A program made the translations under genes and the position numbers. From an uncultured bacterium (GTDB lineage Bacteria; Patescibacteriota; Gracilibacteria; Absconditabacterales; Absconditicoccaceae): 64,000 bases of DNA. The stretch covers positions 124,001-188,000 of the forward strand of contig CAMVNA010000001.1 of NCBI GenBank assembly GCA_947168725.1, in the 5' to 3' direction. The notes beneath the pieces are model-generated. The model was not told the origin of the DNA, made no database searches, and saw only the letters and a program-made list of their open reading frames with translations. Of this stretch, positions 33,425 through 45,285 are shown one piece after another; position 1 is the first letter of the stretch; every line of letters starts with the position of its first letter.

Positions 33425-33886
33425 ATGGGAAGTGCTTGCTCTAATATTATTACTCCAAATCCAGCAGATGTGATTCTGCTCGTTTTTGCTTTAATCGTAC
33501 TCGCTGTATTGGTTTGATGTATTCGGGCTTTTTTTTATGCAGTTTTTCTGTTTATTTTCTCTAGATGAGACGATTCAAAAGTTAAACTGGCATGGAATGC
33601 TATAAGGTACATGATAATATGACTTTTCATTACTGTTATGGTTTTATTTATGGCTCCAACCATTTTAAAAATATTTAGAGTACCAAATCCTGATAATTAT
33701 TCTGCAAAGTATATTTTTGTGAAGGTTTGAAATATCGTGAGTTGTGTTAGTACATGAATAACTAGTGTTGTAACAGATTATTCTAATAATAATCCATTTT
33801 GAGATCCTGAATATCCAGTATGAATGACAGAAACTGCTTGAACATACAATACATACAATGATAATTTTACAGTATATGATTTATAA
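33425..33886 (+). CDS. Pilin-like two-helix membrane protein (VirB2/T4SS pilin-type)
   Basis: A 153-residue protein. Two membrane helices (about 18-45 and 60-80) are joined by a short basic loop RGDDSKVKLAWNAIRYMIIG. This hairpin is the layout of VirB2/TrbC-like pilins found beside CPR secretion genes. A CGG codon inside helix 1 (CI-x-AFFY) is better read as Trp than as Arg. The C-terminal 50 residues are polar, with NNNPFGDPEYPVG. The assignment rests on topology only. Confidence 0.55.
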
Positions 33887-33912
33887 GAATTATTCAATAA
33901 TTACTTGAATTA

Positions 33913-34632
33913 ATGGTAAAAACTATTAACTTATTTTTCAGTTTAGATATTTTTAATCTAATTATGCACACTATTCAACTTATAGAGCCTTCACGATGAA
34001 TGAATATTTTAAATCGATGACTTGATATTCAGAATAAATATGAATGGATAATGAACTTAGCCCCAACTTTTGCTGATATCTTTGTAATAGTTTATCCTAT
34101 TTTTCTAATTAGTGTTTATTTTTACGCAATAATAAAGAAAAAACCAGTCATAAAACAATGAGCTTTTTATATATTTTTTGCCACATTTGTGGCAGTATTA
34201 GTAAACATTTGAATTCAAACGTTTTTTTATAAAGAAAGGCCTATTGTAGTGCTAAATCAAGTGGAAGCTGAAGAAACTATTTTACATGATATTTTGCCTA
34301 CCAGTTCATTTCCATCCGATCACGCAGTAGTGTCAATGGCTTTTGCCATAGCCACGTTACTTTGGGGAATTTATAGTAAGAAAAAGCTATTTACTTGATG
34401 CTGAATTTTGCTTATAATAATTTCCTTTATAATGACAACATGCAGAATTTTGACATTAGTACATTGGCCAACCGATATTTTAGCATGACTTGGTTTGTGA
34501 ATTTTAATTCCTTTAATATTAATGATTAGGCCAATTAGATATGCTCTAATTAGGTATATTATTAATCCAATAATTCGTTTTGAACAATGGGTTATAGATA
34601 ATTTGTTTAATTATCAGCAACCAAAAGTTTAA
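33913..34632 (+). CDS. PAP2-family membrane phosphatase (undecaprenyl-diphosphatase-like)
   Basis: A 239-residue protein with about six membrane helices. The PAP2 motifs are present in order: KERPIV (motif 1, usually KxxxxxxRP), SSFPSDHAV (motif 2, catalytic His) and TLVHWPTDILAGLG (motif 3, catalytic His-x3-Asp, preceded by CRILT). Such enzymes recycle undecaprenyl pyrophosphate or dephosphorylate lipids in the outer leaflet. It follows the pilin-like gene by 26 bases and precedes ung by 15, suggesting one transcript. Confidence 0.88.
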
Positions 34633-34647
34633 TTATAATTATTAAAA

Positions 34648-35325
34648 ATGATAGATCCACAAATAGAAGATAGCTGGAAAAAAATACTACGGGATGAGTT
34701 TCAGAAACCTTATTTTACTGAAATAAAGAATTTTTTACAAAAAGAAAAAGCTGAATGAAAAACAATCTATCCAGCATGAAACCAAATTTTTAATGCTTTT
34801 GATAAAACACCTTTTGATAAAGTGAAAGTGGTGATAATTTGACAGGATCCTTATCATTGAGAATGAGAAGCTCATTGATTATGTTTTTCAGTTCAGGATG
34901 GAGTAACTATTCCACCATCATTAAGGAATATTTACAAAGAAATGAACTCAGATTTATGATTAACTCCACCAAAATCTGGGAATTTGACAAAGTGGACACA
35001 AGAGTGAGTATTTCTTTTGAATGCAACTTTGACAGTTAGGAAAGATACACCAAATTCACATAAAGATATTGGTTGGCAGACTTTTACTGATGCTGTTATC
35101 AAATTTTTATCTGAAAAAAAAGAACATTTAGTTTTTATTTTATGGTGAGCTTTTGCACAGCAGAAGAAAAGTTTAATCGATGAAAGTAAGCATTATGTAA
35201 TTTGTTCTGCTCATCCATCTCCATTTTCAGCCGATCGTGGATTCTTTGGAAGTAAACCTTTTTCTAAAACTAATAAATATTTGGAAGAAAATGGAATAAA
35301 ACCTATAAATTGGGATTTAAATTAA
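34648..35325 (+). CDS. ung: Uracil-DNA glycosylase
   Basis: A 225-residue family 1 enzyme that removes uracil from DNA. Motifs: [20 protein letters not shown] (catalytic Asp67; its three non-terminal Gly are all TGA), [19 protein letters not shown] and HPSPFSA with His189. The length is normal. Start [14 protein letters not shown] fits the family. Confidence 0.95.
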
Positions 35326-35397
35326 TTAGTTTTGTAAGATAATTAAATTTAGATACTAAGAAATAAAATATTTTATTCCTAATTATTATATTAAACA

Positions 35398-35580
35398 ATG
35401 AAGAAATGGAAGAAAATCTGTAAAACAGTATTAATAATATCTGTTATTTTAATTTTGATTCTCTGTATTTTTAATCCAGATGCTCAATTTTTGGTCTTAA
35501 ATATCATAGTCTGAATATTATGATTTATAGCATTTTTATCTATTGTATGATGGATTATATTCAAGATACGAGAAAAATAA
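35398..35580 (+). CDS. Small two-helix membrane protein
   Basis: A 60-residue protein with a basic start (MKKWKKICK) and two hydrophobic helices (about 9-25 and 34-55). It ends FKIREK. No family. It is the last gene of the plus-strand rpmG-ung stretch. A weak hairpin (CTCC ctatt GGAG, near 35590) follows. The remaining gap to 35727 shows nothing clear. Confidence 0.55.
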
Positions 35581-35727
35581 TAAAAATACTCCCTATTGGA
35601 GATTTCTTTATTTTATTCTTTTTCTGAAAATTCTGTGAGACTCAGAAATATAACGAAATGTTTTATAACAAAATTCTTCATATCTATTATAAGTTATGAC
35701 AACAAAAAAAACTATACAAGTCATCTA

Positions 35728-36411
35728 TTAAAATAAAATAGGATTTTTGCACCATTTTTTCAATACACAATTTTCGCATTTTGGTTTTTTTGCAGTACAG
35801 TAATATCTTCAAAACAATATCAATGCGTGATGAGCAATTCTTTTCCATTTTTTTGGTACAGTCTTTTCTATCTCTTTGGAAGTTTCTAGTGGTTCGTTAG
35901 TTTTTACTATTCATAAACGATTAGCTACTCTGTGAACGTGAGTATCTACAGCGATTAAATCATGTTTATATCGTACGTAAAGAATTACTTTTGCAGTTTT
36001 TTCTCCAACTCATGGCAGTTTAGTCAATCATTCGAGACTTTCAGGTAAATAATATCCATATTTATTTAAGCATTCTTTTTCATTTTTGGTTAGTTTAGCT
36101 TTTTTATTTTCAGCTAATTCAACCAATTTTTTAGCAGTTTCTCTGATGTGTTTAGCTTTCATTTTGTAATAATTTACTGAAGAAACTTGTTTAGTAAATT
36201 CCTCTTCAGAAAGCTTTAAAACATCATTTGGTTCTTTTATTTTCAAAAAAAGCTTATCTGTAACTACATTTACCTGTCTATCTGTAGTTTGAGCAGATAA
36301 CATCACTGCAACAAGTAATTGAAATGGAGTTTGATAATTTAATTCAGTATCTGGATTTGGAAAAAGTTCCAAAAGTTTAGTAAAAATTTCATCGTAATCT
36401 TTTTTGTTCAT
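35728..36411 (-). CDS. nth: Endonuclease III (DNA glycosylase/AP lyase)
   Basis: A 227-residue base-excision repair enzyme. It has LVAVMLSAQTTDRQVN, the helix-hairpin-helix LTKLPGVGEKTAKVIL with the catalytic Lys in GVGEKTA, and AVDTHVHRVANRLGIV with the catalytic Asp. The C-terminal [4Fe-4S] cysteines are C-x6-C-x2-C-x5-C in YCTAKKPKCENCVLKKWCK. It begins only 2 bases after lgt ends, so it is in the topA-lgt-nth run. Confidence 0.95.
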
Positions 36412-36413
36412 TA

Positions 36414-37274
36414 TTATTTCTTATTTTCTAAATTTTCTTTTGGATGACGATTTAGACAGAAATATATAGTTATTCATATGATAATGAATATTACAAAAAA
36501 TCGTTGGCTTCTCGTGAATGGTCATATAAATTCAGACTGAGAATCTTGTCTAAGATATTCAAATAAAAATCTGATTATACTATATCGAAGTAAAAAAATC
36601 ACTCATATTTTTCAGATTTTTCGTCTATCTTTTTTAATTTGTTTAACGAAAATGATTATCAATGTAATGAATAATAAAATTCACTCAAAAATGATGGAAA
36701 GCAAATTGGTATTAATTCTAAGAGATGAATCAATCTTATCGTAAATATGCAAAAATCATAGTGATGTCAGAGTTCATACCACTCATTCGCTTCGTCATAA
36801 TGGATTTGTAAATATAATTCAGTATAATTCTTGGTTTAAGAAATTTCATAGTCTTCAAAATGCTATACATAGTGGTAATATGCAACACAATAAGTCTAAT
36901 AAAATTATATATTCTTTTCGTGAAAACTTTTTCTTTTGTATAAATAAAGTAACTCAAAGTACAACTCACAGTATTCATCCAATAAAAGACATTCATCATT
37001 GTCGAATTTTGAACACATCCAATGGATTACCTACGAAATATTGAAAATCATAAATAAAAACATGCCCAACTCTTCATCATATCAAAACTCACAGAATTAA
37101 GACAATAAATAAAGTTTCTAAATTATTTTCTAATATATTTTGCAAATTTGAAAATTTATGAAAATATTTTTTTTTTCAAATGAAATACAAAAAGTAATAA
37201 GATATTATGAAACCTATTAAATAGAATATTCAATATCGATATATATTAATTCAAAAAATCGAAAAAGCTATCAT
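36414..37274 (-). CDS. lgt: Prolipoprotein diacylglyceryl transferase
   Basis: A 286-residue polytopic enzyme that adds diacylglycerol to the lipobox Cys of prolipoproteins. The N-terminus INIYWYGIFYLIGF, then LIGGRVGHVFIY, KIWQGGMSFIGG and GRLGNFLNQELYG are Lgt signatures. The Trp of YWYG (codon 13, 37236-37238) and of IWQGG (codon 91, 37002-37004) are CGA codons. Under the standard code the gene is broken by many TGA and would lose both Trp. It serves the several lipoproteins in this window (4134, 14952, 28185). Confidence 0.92.
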
Positions 37275-37288
37275 TAAAAATCAGAATT

Positions 37289-38390
37289 TTATCTAAAGAA
37301 TATTTTTTGATAAATCATTTGTAATCATAGTTTTATACTATTAGAATTCTTTTGTCATTTTCAGAGACTGTAATCTGTGTAACGTATATGTACTGGAATC
37401 TCTTTAGTTCTGAAACGATTTTTTTGCATTTGTTCATTTAGTTCATTTGCATAGTGCATTCAATCGGCAGTAAGCTGAATCTTTTTTAATGCTTCAATAT
37501 CTATTACTCTGTATCAGTTGTGAGGATCGGATACTTTGATTCAGTAAAATATTTTAGTAACGATTTTGGATATTGTAAGAATTCTTTTTCTAGATTTTGG
37601 GATGTTGTATGATGATCATCATTTGATAAAGCGTGAACCGAGATATGCATCAAATTTTCAATTGTCATTTTGAATCGCTGAAATGAATGTATCCATATCT
37701 TTTATGTCCATTTGCCCATCTGGATCAAATCATACAAACCATTTAACTTTTAATTCTTCAGCATATTTTTGTATGAATTTATATCATGTTTGATTTGCTG
37801 CTCATCATCATCTGTTTATTTTATGAGTTAGAATCACGAAAATACAATCTGGATGTTTTTCTTTTTCATTTTCAAGTATTTTCTGTGAATTATCTTTTGA
37901 ACCATCATTTATGAATACTAATTTTTTGAATCAAGCATTTATTACTTCCCCAATTACTTGTTCTAGCATAGATGCTTCATTATATACTCTGATATTAAAA
38001 ACAAATTCATCTTTAAAGTCTGAATTCTTATATTTTTTTATTTTTTCTTTTTCTTCTTCGTATCATTTTTCTATTGCTAATGCAGAAATTAGTTTTGTAA
38101 GTTGTTGAGTATCTCTAATATTTTTATTATATAGTGAAATGTAAAAATATGCTAATATAATAATTGAAATATATACAAGTAAATCCGCTCATCTAGCTAA
38201 TCCAAAGAAAGATCCAAAACTATTTAAAGCATTTATATCTAATGAGAATAGGATCAACAAAAAACTACCTCATATGAATACTATCAAATGTAAGATGTTT
38301 GCTTTTTTGCGTCTGAATAAATCAATTCAAAAAAGAAAGAATATAACAGATGTAATAATAATGAGGAATTGGAGTAAGCTTAAATGCATT
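37289..38390 (-). CDS. Family 2 glycosyltransferase with N-terminal membrane domain, apparent frameshift
   Basis: About 366 residues. Two or three N-terminal membrane helices (DUF2304-like, about 1-90) are followed by a GT-A domain with FNIRVYNEASML, VFINDGSKDNSQ, VGFDPDGQMDIKDMD (metal-binding DPD) and AYLGSRFIKGG. It probably transfers a sugar from a dolichol- or undecaprenyl-type donor at the membrane. The good reading frame from the stop at 37289 runs into a TAA (38381-38383) with no ATG before it. The natural start MHLSLLQFLIIITSV (38390) is in another frame. One extra base in the A-rich stretch around 38330-38343 would explain this. It could be a sequencing or assembly error, a real mutation, or a non-ATG start. 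Confidence 0.72.
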
Positions 38391-38411
38391 TGTTATATTA
38401 TGATATAAATA

Positions 38412-38714
38412 TTATTTTAGGATAATATCTTCTATTTCTGTTTTATATCCGATTTCTGATAATTTTTGATTTATTCTTTTTATGATACTCAATTTCTCTT
38501 TAAAAATTTGAATTTTTAAACTTTGCTGTGTAGTCTTAATAAATAATCTATCATGTCTTACATATCATGTCAAAATCTCATCTTGTGTTTCTGCATCTAT
38601 TTTCTCAATATTCAAATATGATTTTATTTCATTCTTTGCAATACTTCCAATCATATTTTTACCACGATGTTGAATGGATAATCTTTTTCTCATCACATCT
38701 TTTATTCCATCCAT
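38412..38714 (-). CDS. Small DciA/DUF721-like protein
   Basis: A 100-residue protein, basic at the start (MRKRLSIQHRGKNMIGSIA). A core RLFIKTTQQSLKIQIFKEKL then SIIKRINQKLSEIG has the spacing of the DUF721/DciA KH-like domain, which in some bacteria helps load the replicative helicase. The similarity is short, so the assignment is tentative. It lies between topA and the glycosyltransferase, 21 and 25 bases away. Confidence 0.55.
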
Positions 38715-38739
38715 ATTCAGATTTATAAATTAATAAATA

Positions 38740-41094
38740 TTATTTCTTTTTAGTTGCGATTTTTTTCTTGGTCGTAGATTTTGTAGTTTTCTTAGCTCAT
38801 TTTTTAGTAGCCGTTATCCCAATTATTCAAAGACAATCTTCTAAAGTCAAATCTGTAGCATCTTTTCCTCATTTCGGAATTTTATAATTCTTCTTGTTAT
38901 ATTTGATATATGGACCATAAGGACCGTTTAAAACTTCAATTTTTTCTTTTTCATATTCAAATTGATTAATATTTTTATTGTTTTCAAATTCTAGTTTTTT
39001 CTGAATGATAGGAATTGCTTGCTGGAGTGTAATTGTGTGAGGATCTAGTGGATCTTCCGGATTCTTTGGAATAGATGCAAAAATATTTTTATATTTTAAA
39101 TATGGTCAAAATCTTCCGATAGCTGCTGTAATTTTTTCTCATTCGTATTCTCATACTTCTCTTGGAAGAGAAAAACATTGTAAAGCTTCTTCAAGAGTGA
39201 TTGTTTCTAGTGATTTATCACTAGGAAGATTTGCATATTTTTTATCAGGATCATCGGAATTTCAAATCTGAACAAATGGTCAGAATTTTCATGTTCTAGC
39301 AATTACAGGTTTGCCTGATTTTGGATCTTCTCATAGAGTTATTTCAGAAATAATTCTGTCCACTCATTGAGCTTTAACTACCTCATTATGGAATGGTCCA
39401 TAAAATTCATGCATCATTTTTACCCATTGAATTTTTCCTTCAGCGATTTCATCAAAATCAGTTTCAACTGATGCCGTAAAATTATAATCCATAATATTTT
39501 CAAAATTTTTCATTAGAAAATCCGTAACATCTCTTCATGCTTGAGTTGGGAAAAGTTTTCACTTTTCAGCTCAACTATTTTGATTTTTTATTTTTTCAGA
39601 TATTTTTCACTTTTCAAGCATAATTTCTTTATAATCTCTTTTTTCTCAAGTTCTATCCTCTTTGATCACATATTTTCTATCTTGAATCTTTGTAATAATC
39701 GATGCATAAGTAGATGGACGTCAAATTCATCTTTTTTCCAGTTCTTTTACAAGACTAGCTTCTGTATATCTAGGTGGATGTTTCTTAAATTTTTCTGTGC
39801 TGACAATTTTAGACATGTCTAAAACTTCTCATTTTTCTAGCTTTGGAAGCAATATTGTATCTGCAGTTTCATCATCATCTGTTCACTCAGAATAAACTTT
39901 CAAAAATCCGTCAAATTTTATAATTTCTCATTCAGCAATAAATTTGCTTTTGGCTCATGAAATATCTATTGTTACAATTGTTTTTTCTATATTAGCAGGA
40001 GCCATTTGTGAAGCAATTGTCCTTTTCCATATTAAATCGTAGAGCTTTTTTTGAGATGGATCATCTCATGCATTACGAATTTCTAAGTGTGCAGGTCTAA
40101 TACATTCATGAGCTTCTTGTGCTCATGCAGATTTAGTTTTGTAAGCTGTAGGATTAGAATATTTTTCTCCATAATCTTTTATAATTTCTTGTTTTGCAGA
40201 ATTTACTGCGTCTTGAGAAAGATTTACAGAATCAGTTCTCATATATGTAATTTTTCATGATTCGTATAATTTTTGAGCAAGTTGCATTGTACGTGATACA
40301 GAAAATCCTAGTTTTCTACTAGCTTCCTGCTGTAATGTAGATGTGGTAAATGGAGCAGAGGGGGCTTTTTTTCATGGTTTTTTTTCTATATTTTCTACAC
40401 TAAATTTTGCAGTTTTACAATATTCTAAGAATGGAATAACTTCATCAGATTTTTTAAATTCTTTGTCCAATGTTGCAGGAAAACATTTTTTAGACGTTCA
40501 TATAAATGTTCAAACCGTTTTAAAAGACGAAGAACTATTAAATTTTTCTATTTCTCTTTCCCTTTCTACGATTAAACGAACAGCAACCGACTGCACTCTT
40601 CATGCAGATATTCATCAAATTACTTTTTTCCAAAGAACTGGAGATAGCTCAAATCACACTAAATAATCCAGAACTGATCTAGCTTGCTGTGCATCTACTA
40701 AATTCATATCTATAGTTCTGGGATTTTGTACGGCATTTTTAATAGCTTTTTCTGTAATTTCGTGGAACACAATTCTGGGTGTTTTATCTATAGGTAGTCA
40801 TAATTCATTAGCGACATGCCACGCAATAGCTTCTCATTCACGATCTTCATCGGTTGCTAGCCATACTTTTTCAGCATTTTTTGCTAAACTTTTTAATTCT
40901 GATACCACTTTTTTCTTCTCAGGATTAATTTGATATAATGGTTTAAAATCATGTGCAATATCTACTCATTTTCAATTTCTTGGTAATTCAACAATATGTC
41001 ATAGAGAAGCCTTTACTTCAAAATCTGATCATAAAATTTTAGTAATAGTTTTTGATTTTGCAGGAGACTCTACAATCACAAGATTTTTTGCCAT
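38740..41094 (-). CDS. topA: DNA topoisomerase I
   Basis: A 784-residue type IA topoisomerase that relaxes negative supercoils. It has the TOPRIM start [33 protein letters not shown] (metal-binding DxE/DxD), [27 protein letters not shown], the active-site Tyr in KITYMRTDS and [13 protein letters not shown]. The C-terminal part has two or three topoisomerase C-terminal repeats beginning RTGKFGPFVQIG and GRFGPYLKYKN, and a Lys-rich tail. Length is usual. It heads the topA-DUF721-GT2-lgt-nth run. Confidence 0.95.
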
Positions 41095-41173
41095 ATTCTC
41101 GGACAAATATGTAAATTTTATTTATTATTTTTAATTGTATAAATGTGAAAAAAAAATGCAATAGAGAGAAATT

Positions 41174-42724
41174 TTATATTTTGCTTTTTATTTTTATTCT
41201 GGATTTAATTACTGGAATTGAATTATACCGTAAAGGTACGGAAATTTTTACGCTTCAAATTTCATCATATGTCGATAAAATATAATTTCTAGCTTCCTCT
41301 ACTCACAATCCTGCAATATTATTTTTAATTTCAGCAAAAATTTGTTTTGGATCATGCTCAAAGTCGTAACTTTGAACTACATTAATTTGAGTAGATATTA
41401 CATAGCTATTTCATATTTTTTTGATTTCGTATGTATTTGTTGTGTTTGAATCTTTCAAAAACTGTAATGTATTTTGGTCCACTCTACTTATTACATTGTT
41501 TTCTGATTGTCTTTCATTGATGTAAGTCATAAATACTTGATATAAATCTGGTCGTAAAACGTATATGTAGTTATAAGTCACATATGCTGTTCATTTTATT
41601 GTAGATACATTATCTCCACTTGATTGAGAAATCTCTATATTGTTAAATGTTGTTGTTATAATAGTTTCAAAAGGTAATACTAATCATCATGTATTTTGAA
41701 AGTTTTCGCTAACAATTTGTACTTTTTTTGAATATGCTTGATCCATCAACTTTTCTTTAAGTTGTTGGATATCTTCATCTGTTACTGTTCAAATAGATTC
41801 ACTATTCCATCAATAAAACTTTTCAATAGACTCAGCCCAAATATCCTTTTTTATAGATGATTCTTCCAATTTTGTTATATACATTTGTGTCTTAAATGGT
41901 ATATTTCAACGAATACCAATTAATTCTCAATTATCATCATATTCGTCAGCTTTTACCATAATAATTGTTTCTGATGGATTTTTTTCTGTTCAAGGAGGTA
42001 AAATAAAATCATCTATAGCACGGAATATTAATCCATCAGGTGTTTTGAATTGGGTATCTTTCATTATATTGTACTCTTTATCTCTTTTGTTGTAAATTTT
42101 TATTTTCCCCTGAGATGGATTAGAAATATATTTACTATTGGCTGTAGATATAGTTAATTCGTGTTTATAACTTAAAGATCATGTATAAAAAGGAACATAT
42201 AAAAATCTGGTTTCATTTGCAGATTTTGGATCACTATTTGGATAATAGCGTACATTATATATTATTGTTTCAGTGGTTTCAGAAGGTTGTAATGTTATAC
42301 TAGCATTTGGAACTATCAACGAAATAATGAATCGCAGGATTCATAATATCAATAATATTTCAAGAAAAAAAACCACAATAAAAAGATATTTTTTGCTTTC
42401 ATATGTTTGTAAATGAAATCTTTTTATATTGAAAAAAAACAAATACAGTGTGTTTATAGTTCTTTGTATACGTTTTTCTTTGATTAGATTTACTTTCAAT
42501 CAAACTGAATTCAGATAATCTCTATTGTTTTTATTCTTCGTTACAAATGTTGCATCTATTTTATTCTTATCAATAATATCTTTTATTTGTTGTCATCGCC
42601 ATTCATTATCAAAAAGTGCATGTTCAGGATCAACAAAAACTTCAACACTTCTATGAGAAGGGATTCTTTCTAAGGATTTAAATATTTTATATAAACTATC
42701 TGTTTTTGCAAAGAAGAACTTCAT
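41174..42724 (-). CDS. Membrane protein with baseplate J-like exterior domain
   Basis: A 516-residue protein. A cytoplasmic N-terminal part (about 1-115) begins MKFFFAKTDSLYKIFKSLER and is followed by one hydrophobic segment around 118-140 (YLFIVVFFLEILLILGIL). A long beta-rich extracellular part ends YDEIGSVKISVPL-x-YNSIPVI, where x is CGG (41228-41230). Similar CPR proteins have Trp at this position (P-x-W pattern), so CGG=Trp fits. Related proteins are annotated baseplate J-like; the function is unknown. It is the first gene upstream of topA and is likely in the same transcript as rny. Confidence 0.6.
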
Positions 42725-42747
42725 AATAAGAACCTAAACATGAATTT

Positions 42748-43530
42748 CTAAAATCTTTTCTTTTCTCGACGAATTGCCGTAATAATTGAAAATACGATTA
42801 CTATCAACGAAACGTATTGTTTTATGTCAAATGATGTTCATAGAATTGATATTATTCAATATCTTGGATAAGATTGAAACAAAAAAGCTATATTAAGTAC
42901 AATTAGTATTCAAATTAGTCATCGCATTCACAATCCATTCTTTTTAAGAATTATGCTTAGAATGGATATCAATACATGAACAATTAATACTCAAAAAGAT
43001 ATGAAGAGTCATACAGGGTAGACACCATCAAATTTGGTTAAGGCACTATTATCGCTTAAAGCGCGTATTGCAAAATTACTTTCTGTTGGTTTTCATATAA
43101 TAGAGTCTCATAATGTAATAAAAATTCATAACACAATTAGAGCATTTGCTATTGATAAAAATAATATATCTGCTCGTATTTTTTTATTCTCAGTTCTTTT
43201 TATACTAGAAAAAAACATTATAGAACAAATACAAGTAGCTATAAGAATTCATACAAAATGAAAATTAAAATTCTGAGGACTTAATATCGTTAATAAATTT
43301 GAAAGAGATGATGGAATATATGTTCCTGTTTCTAAAGAAAATGAAACATAACGTCACAATAAATAAGACAGTATAACCCATCACGGTAACCAGTAAAACA
43401 GTTTTAGAAAATCTTGATGATTTCTTTTTGTGAGAATCCATGCTGTAACCAAAAAAACTACTGCGGCAATAATTATACCAACAAACATCATAGAAATTTC
43501 TATACCGAAAATCTCAACATATGGAAACAT
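42748..43530 (-). CDS. Polytopic membrane protein of unknown function
   Basis: A 260-residue protein with about seven hydrophobic helices. The segment FYWLPGWVILSYLLGRY and then TLGDSIIGKPTESNFAIRAL and LTKFDGVYPVGLFISFGV have a layout reminiscent of Lgt-type proteins. The Lgt signatures are missing, so I would not assign that function. It lies between rny (29 bases) and the baseplate J-like gene (23 bases). Confidence 0.6.
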
Positions 43531-43559
43531 AGTTTTTTAACAATAGCTAAATATCGATA

Positions 43560-45065
43560 TTACCTAAGATATTGAATGATCTTAGTCTCTCTAATTCACG
43601 AAATTCTGATTATTCATGGATAATCGAGCTGATCTTCGATTTTTACTCAGATTTCTTCTAAAACTTTTTCCACTTCCTGATCAGGAATTTCTTTAGGATT
43701 TACATAAACCATAATTTCTCTTCAAGCTTGCATAATATGAACCTTATCTACACCATTTACTTCCGTGATAAGCTTTTCAAGTTCTCACATTTTTTCAATG
43801 AATAATTCTTTCGTATCGAATCTGGCGCCAGGACGAGATGCAGACATGGCATCAGCTGCGGCTACCACCCAAGAAATTGGGTGAGTCATTGCTACATCGT
43901 AATGGTGAGATTCTGCAGCGTTTATGATGATTGGATCCATTCACCATTTTCTAAGTAAGTCAGCTCATAATTTTGTATGAGATTCTCATGTAGTTGAAAG
44001 AATTTTTCAAACGTCGTGTAGAAGTCATGCTTTTTTAGCCATTACAGGATCTAATCACACTTCAATTGCAATAGCTTCAGCTATTCTTGCAACTTCTACA
44101 GAATGTTGCCAAAGACTTTGCCCATAACTGAAACGCAAGAAAAATTGTCATATTGTCTTTACGATTTCAGGGCTCATCATAGGAAGATTTAGTATGTTTA
44201 GAGCTTCCTTTCATTTTTCTATAAATGTTTGATCAAGATCGGCTACAACCTGATTATAAATTTTTTCGATATACATTGGATTAATTCTTCAATCTTTTAC
44301 CAATTTTTCCAAAGTCTGAGCAGCAATAAACCTTTTTTCATGATCAAATGATGAAAGTTTTACACATCCAGGTGTATCATCAATAATCAATTCAACTCAT
44401 GTTGTTTTTTCAAAGAATGATATATTTCTTCACTCCCTTCATATTAGCTTTCCTTTAAATTCTTCGTTTGGTAAATCTACAGTTTTTGTAGTAAATTCAT
44501 CAATATTTTGAGTAGCCAATTTTGGTAAGGATTGAACGATAATTTTAGCCGCCTCATTCTCTGCTTCTTCAGTCTTTATTGTTTTATACTTTTCTACAAA
44601 ACGCTCAATTTCAGAAGCTTGTTCTTTTTCAATCATAGCAAAAATTTGCTCCTTAGCTTCTTTTGGAGATAGTTTTCAGATTTCAGATAATTTATCCATT
44701 TGCTGTTTTACTAAATCTTCTGCTTGTTGACGCAAATCGAGAACCTTTTTCTTTTCCTCTTCGAGTTTTTCTAATCTCTGTTCCATTTTTTCTTCTCTAT
44801 CCAAGAGACGATTTTGAATCTCTTCCATTTTTGCTAATCTTTGTTCCTCAATTTTCTCAGCTTTTTTTTCAGCTTCTACGATACGTGCTTCTCATTTTTT
44901 CTTAGCTTCTTCCAAAATTTCTTCTTCAATTTCTTTTGCTCTAGCCATTCTTTCCTTGAATTTTAGAGCCTTTTCTGTCATAGTTTTTTTGTATCCAAAA
45001 AATCATCCCAATCATCAAACAATTACTCCTCATGCTACGAGGAGCGCAGTTATAAGCATAGACAT
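43560..45065 (-). CDS. rny: Ribonuclease Y
   Basis: A 501-residue membrane-anchored endoribonuclease that starts mRNA decay. An N-terminal membrane helix (MSMLITALLVAGGVIVGGLG) leads to a long coiled coil (about 30-140). The KH domain follows, with KGKLIGREGRNISFFEKTTG and VELIIDDTPG. The HD phosphohydrolase domain has LLHDVGK and the SHHYD segment. The last stretch IEDQLDYPGIIRISGIRE is standard. Domain order and length are typical. Confidence 0.95.
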
Positions 45066-45213
45066 TATTATTTATGTGAATTTTAAAATAATACAAACTA
45101 TGTATTGTGCATGATAGTATAGATAATTTTGACCAAAAATGCAAGTAGAAAATCTGGGTTTTTTAACATATTTTTACTAAATTAAAAGTTCTATGAAAAA
45201 AGTCTTAAAATTT

Positions 45214-45241
45214 TTGCATAGAAATTTTTTTTGATTATAAT
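45214..45241 (+). promoter_or_regulatory. Promoter of pilT
   Basis: TTGCAT (45214-45219), a 16-base spacer and TATAAT (45236-45241). The intergenic gap 45066-45285 between the divergent rny and pilT holds nothing else clear. Confidence 0.65.
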
Positions 45242-45285
45242 AAGAGTGAGAATTTTATTTTCTTTTAAACAATAAAAATAAAAAA

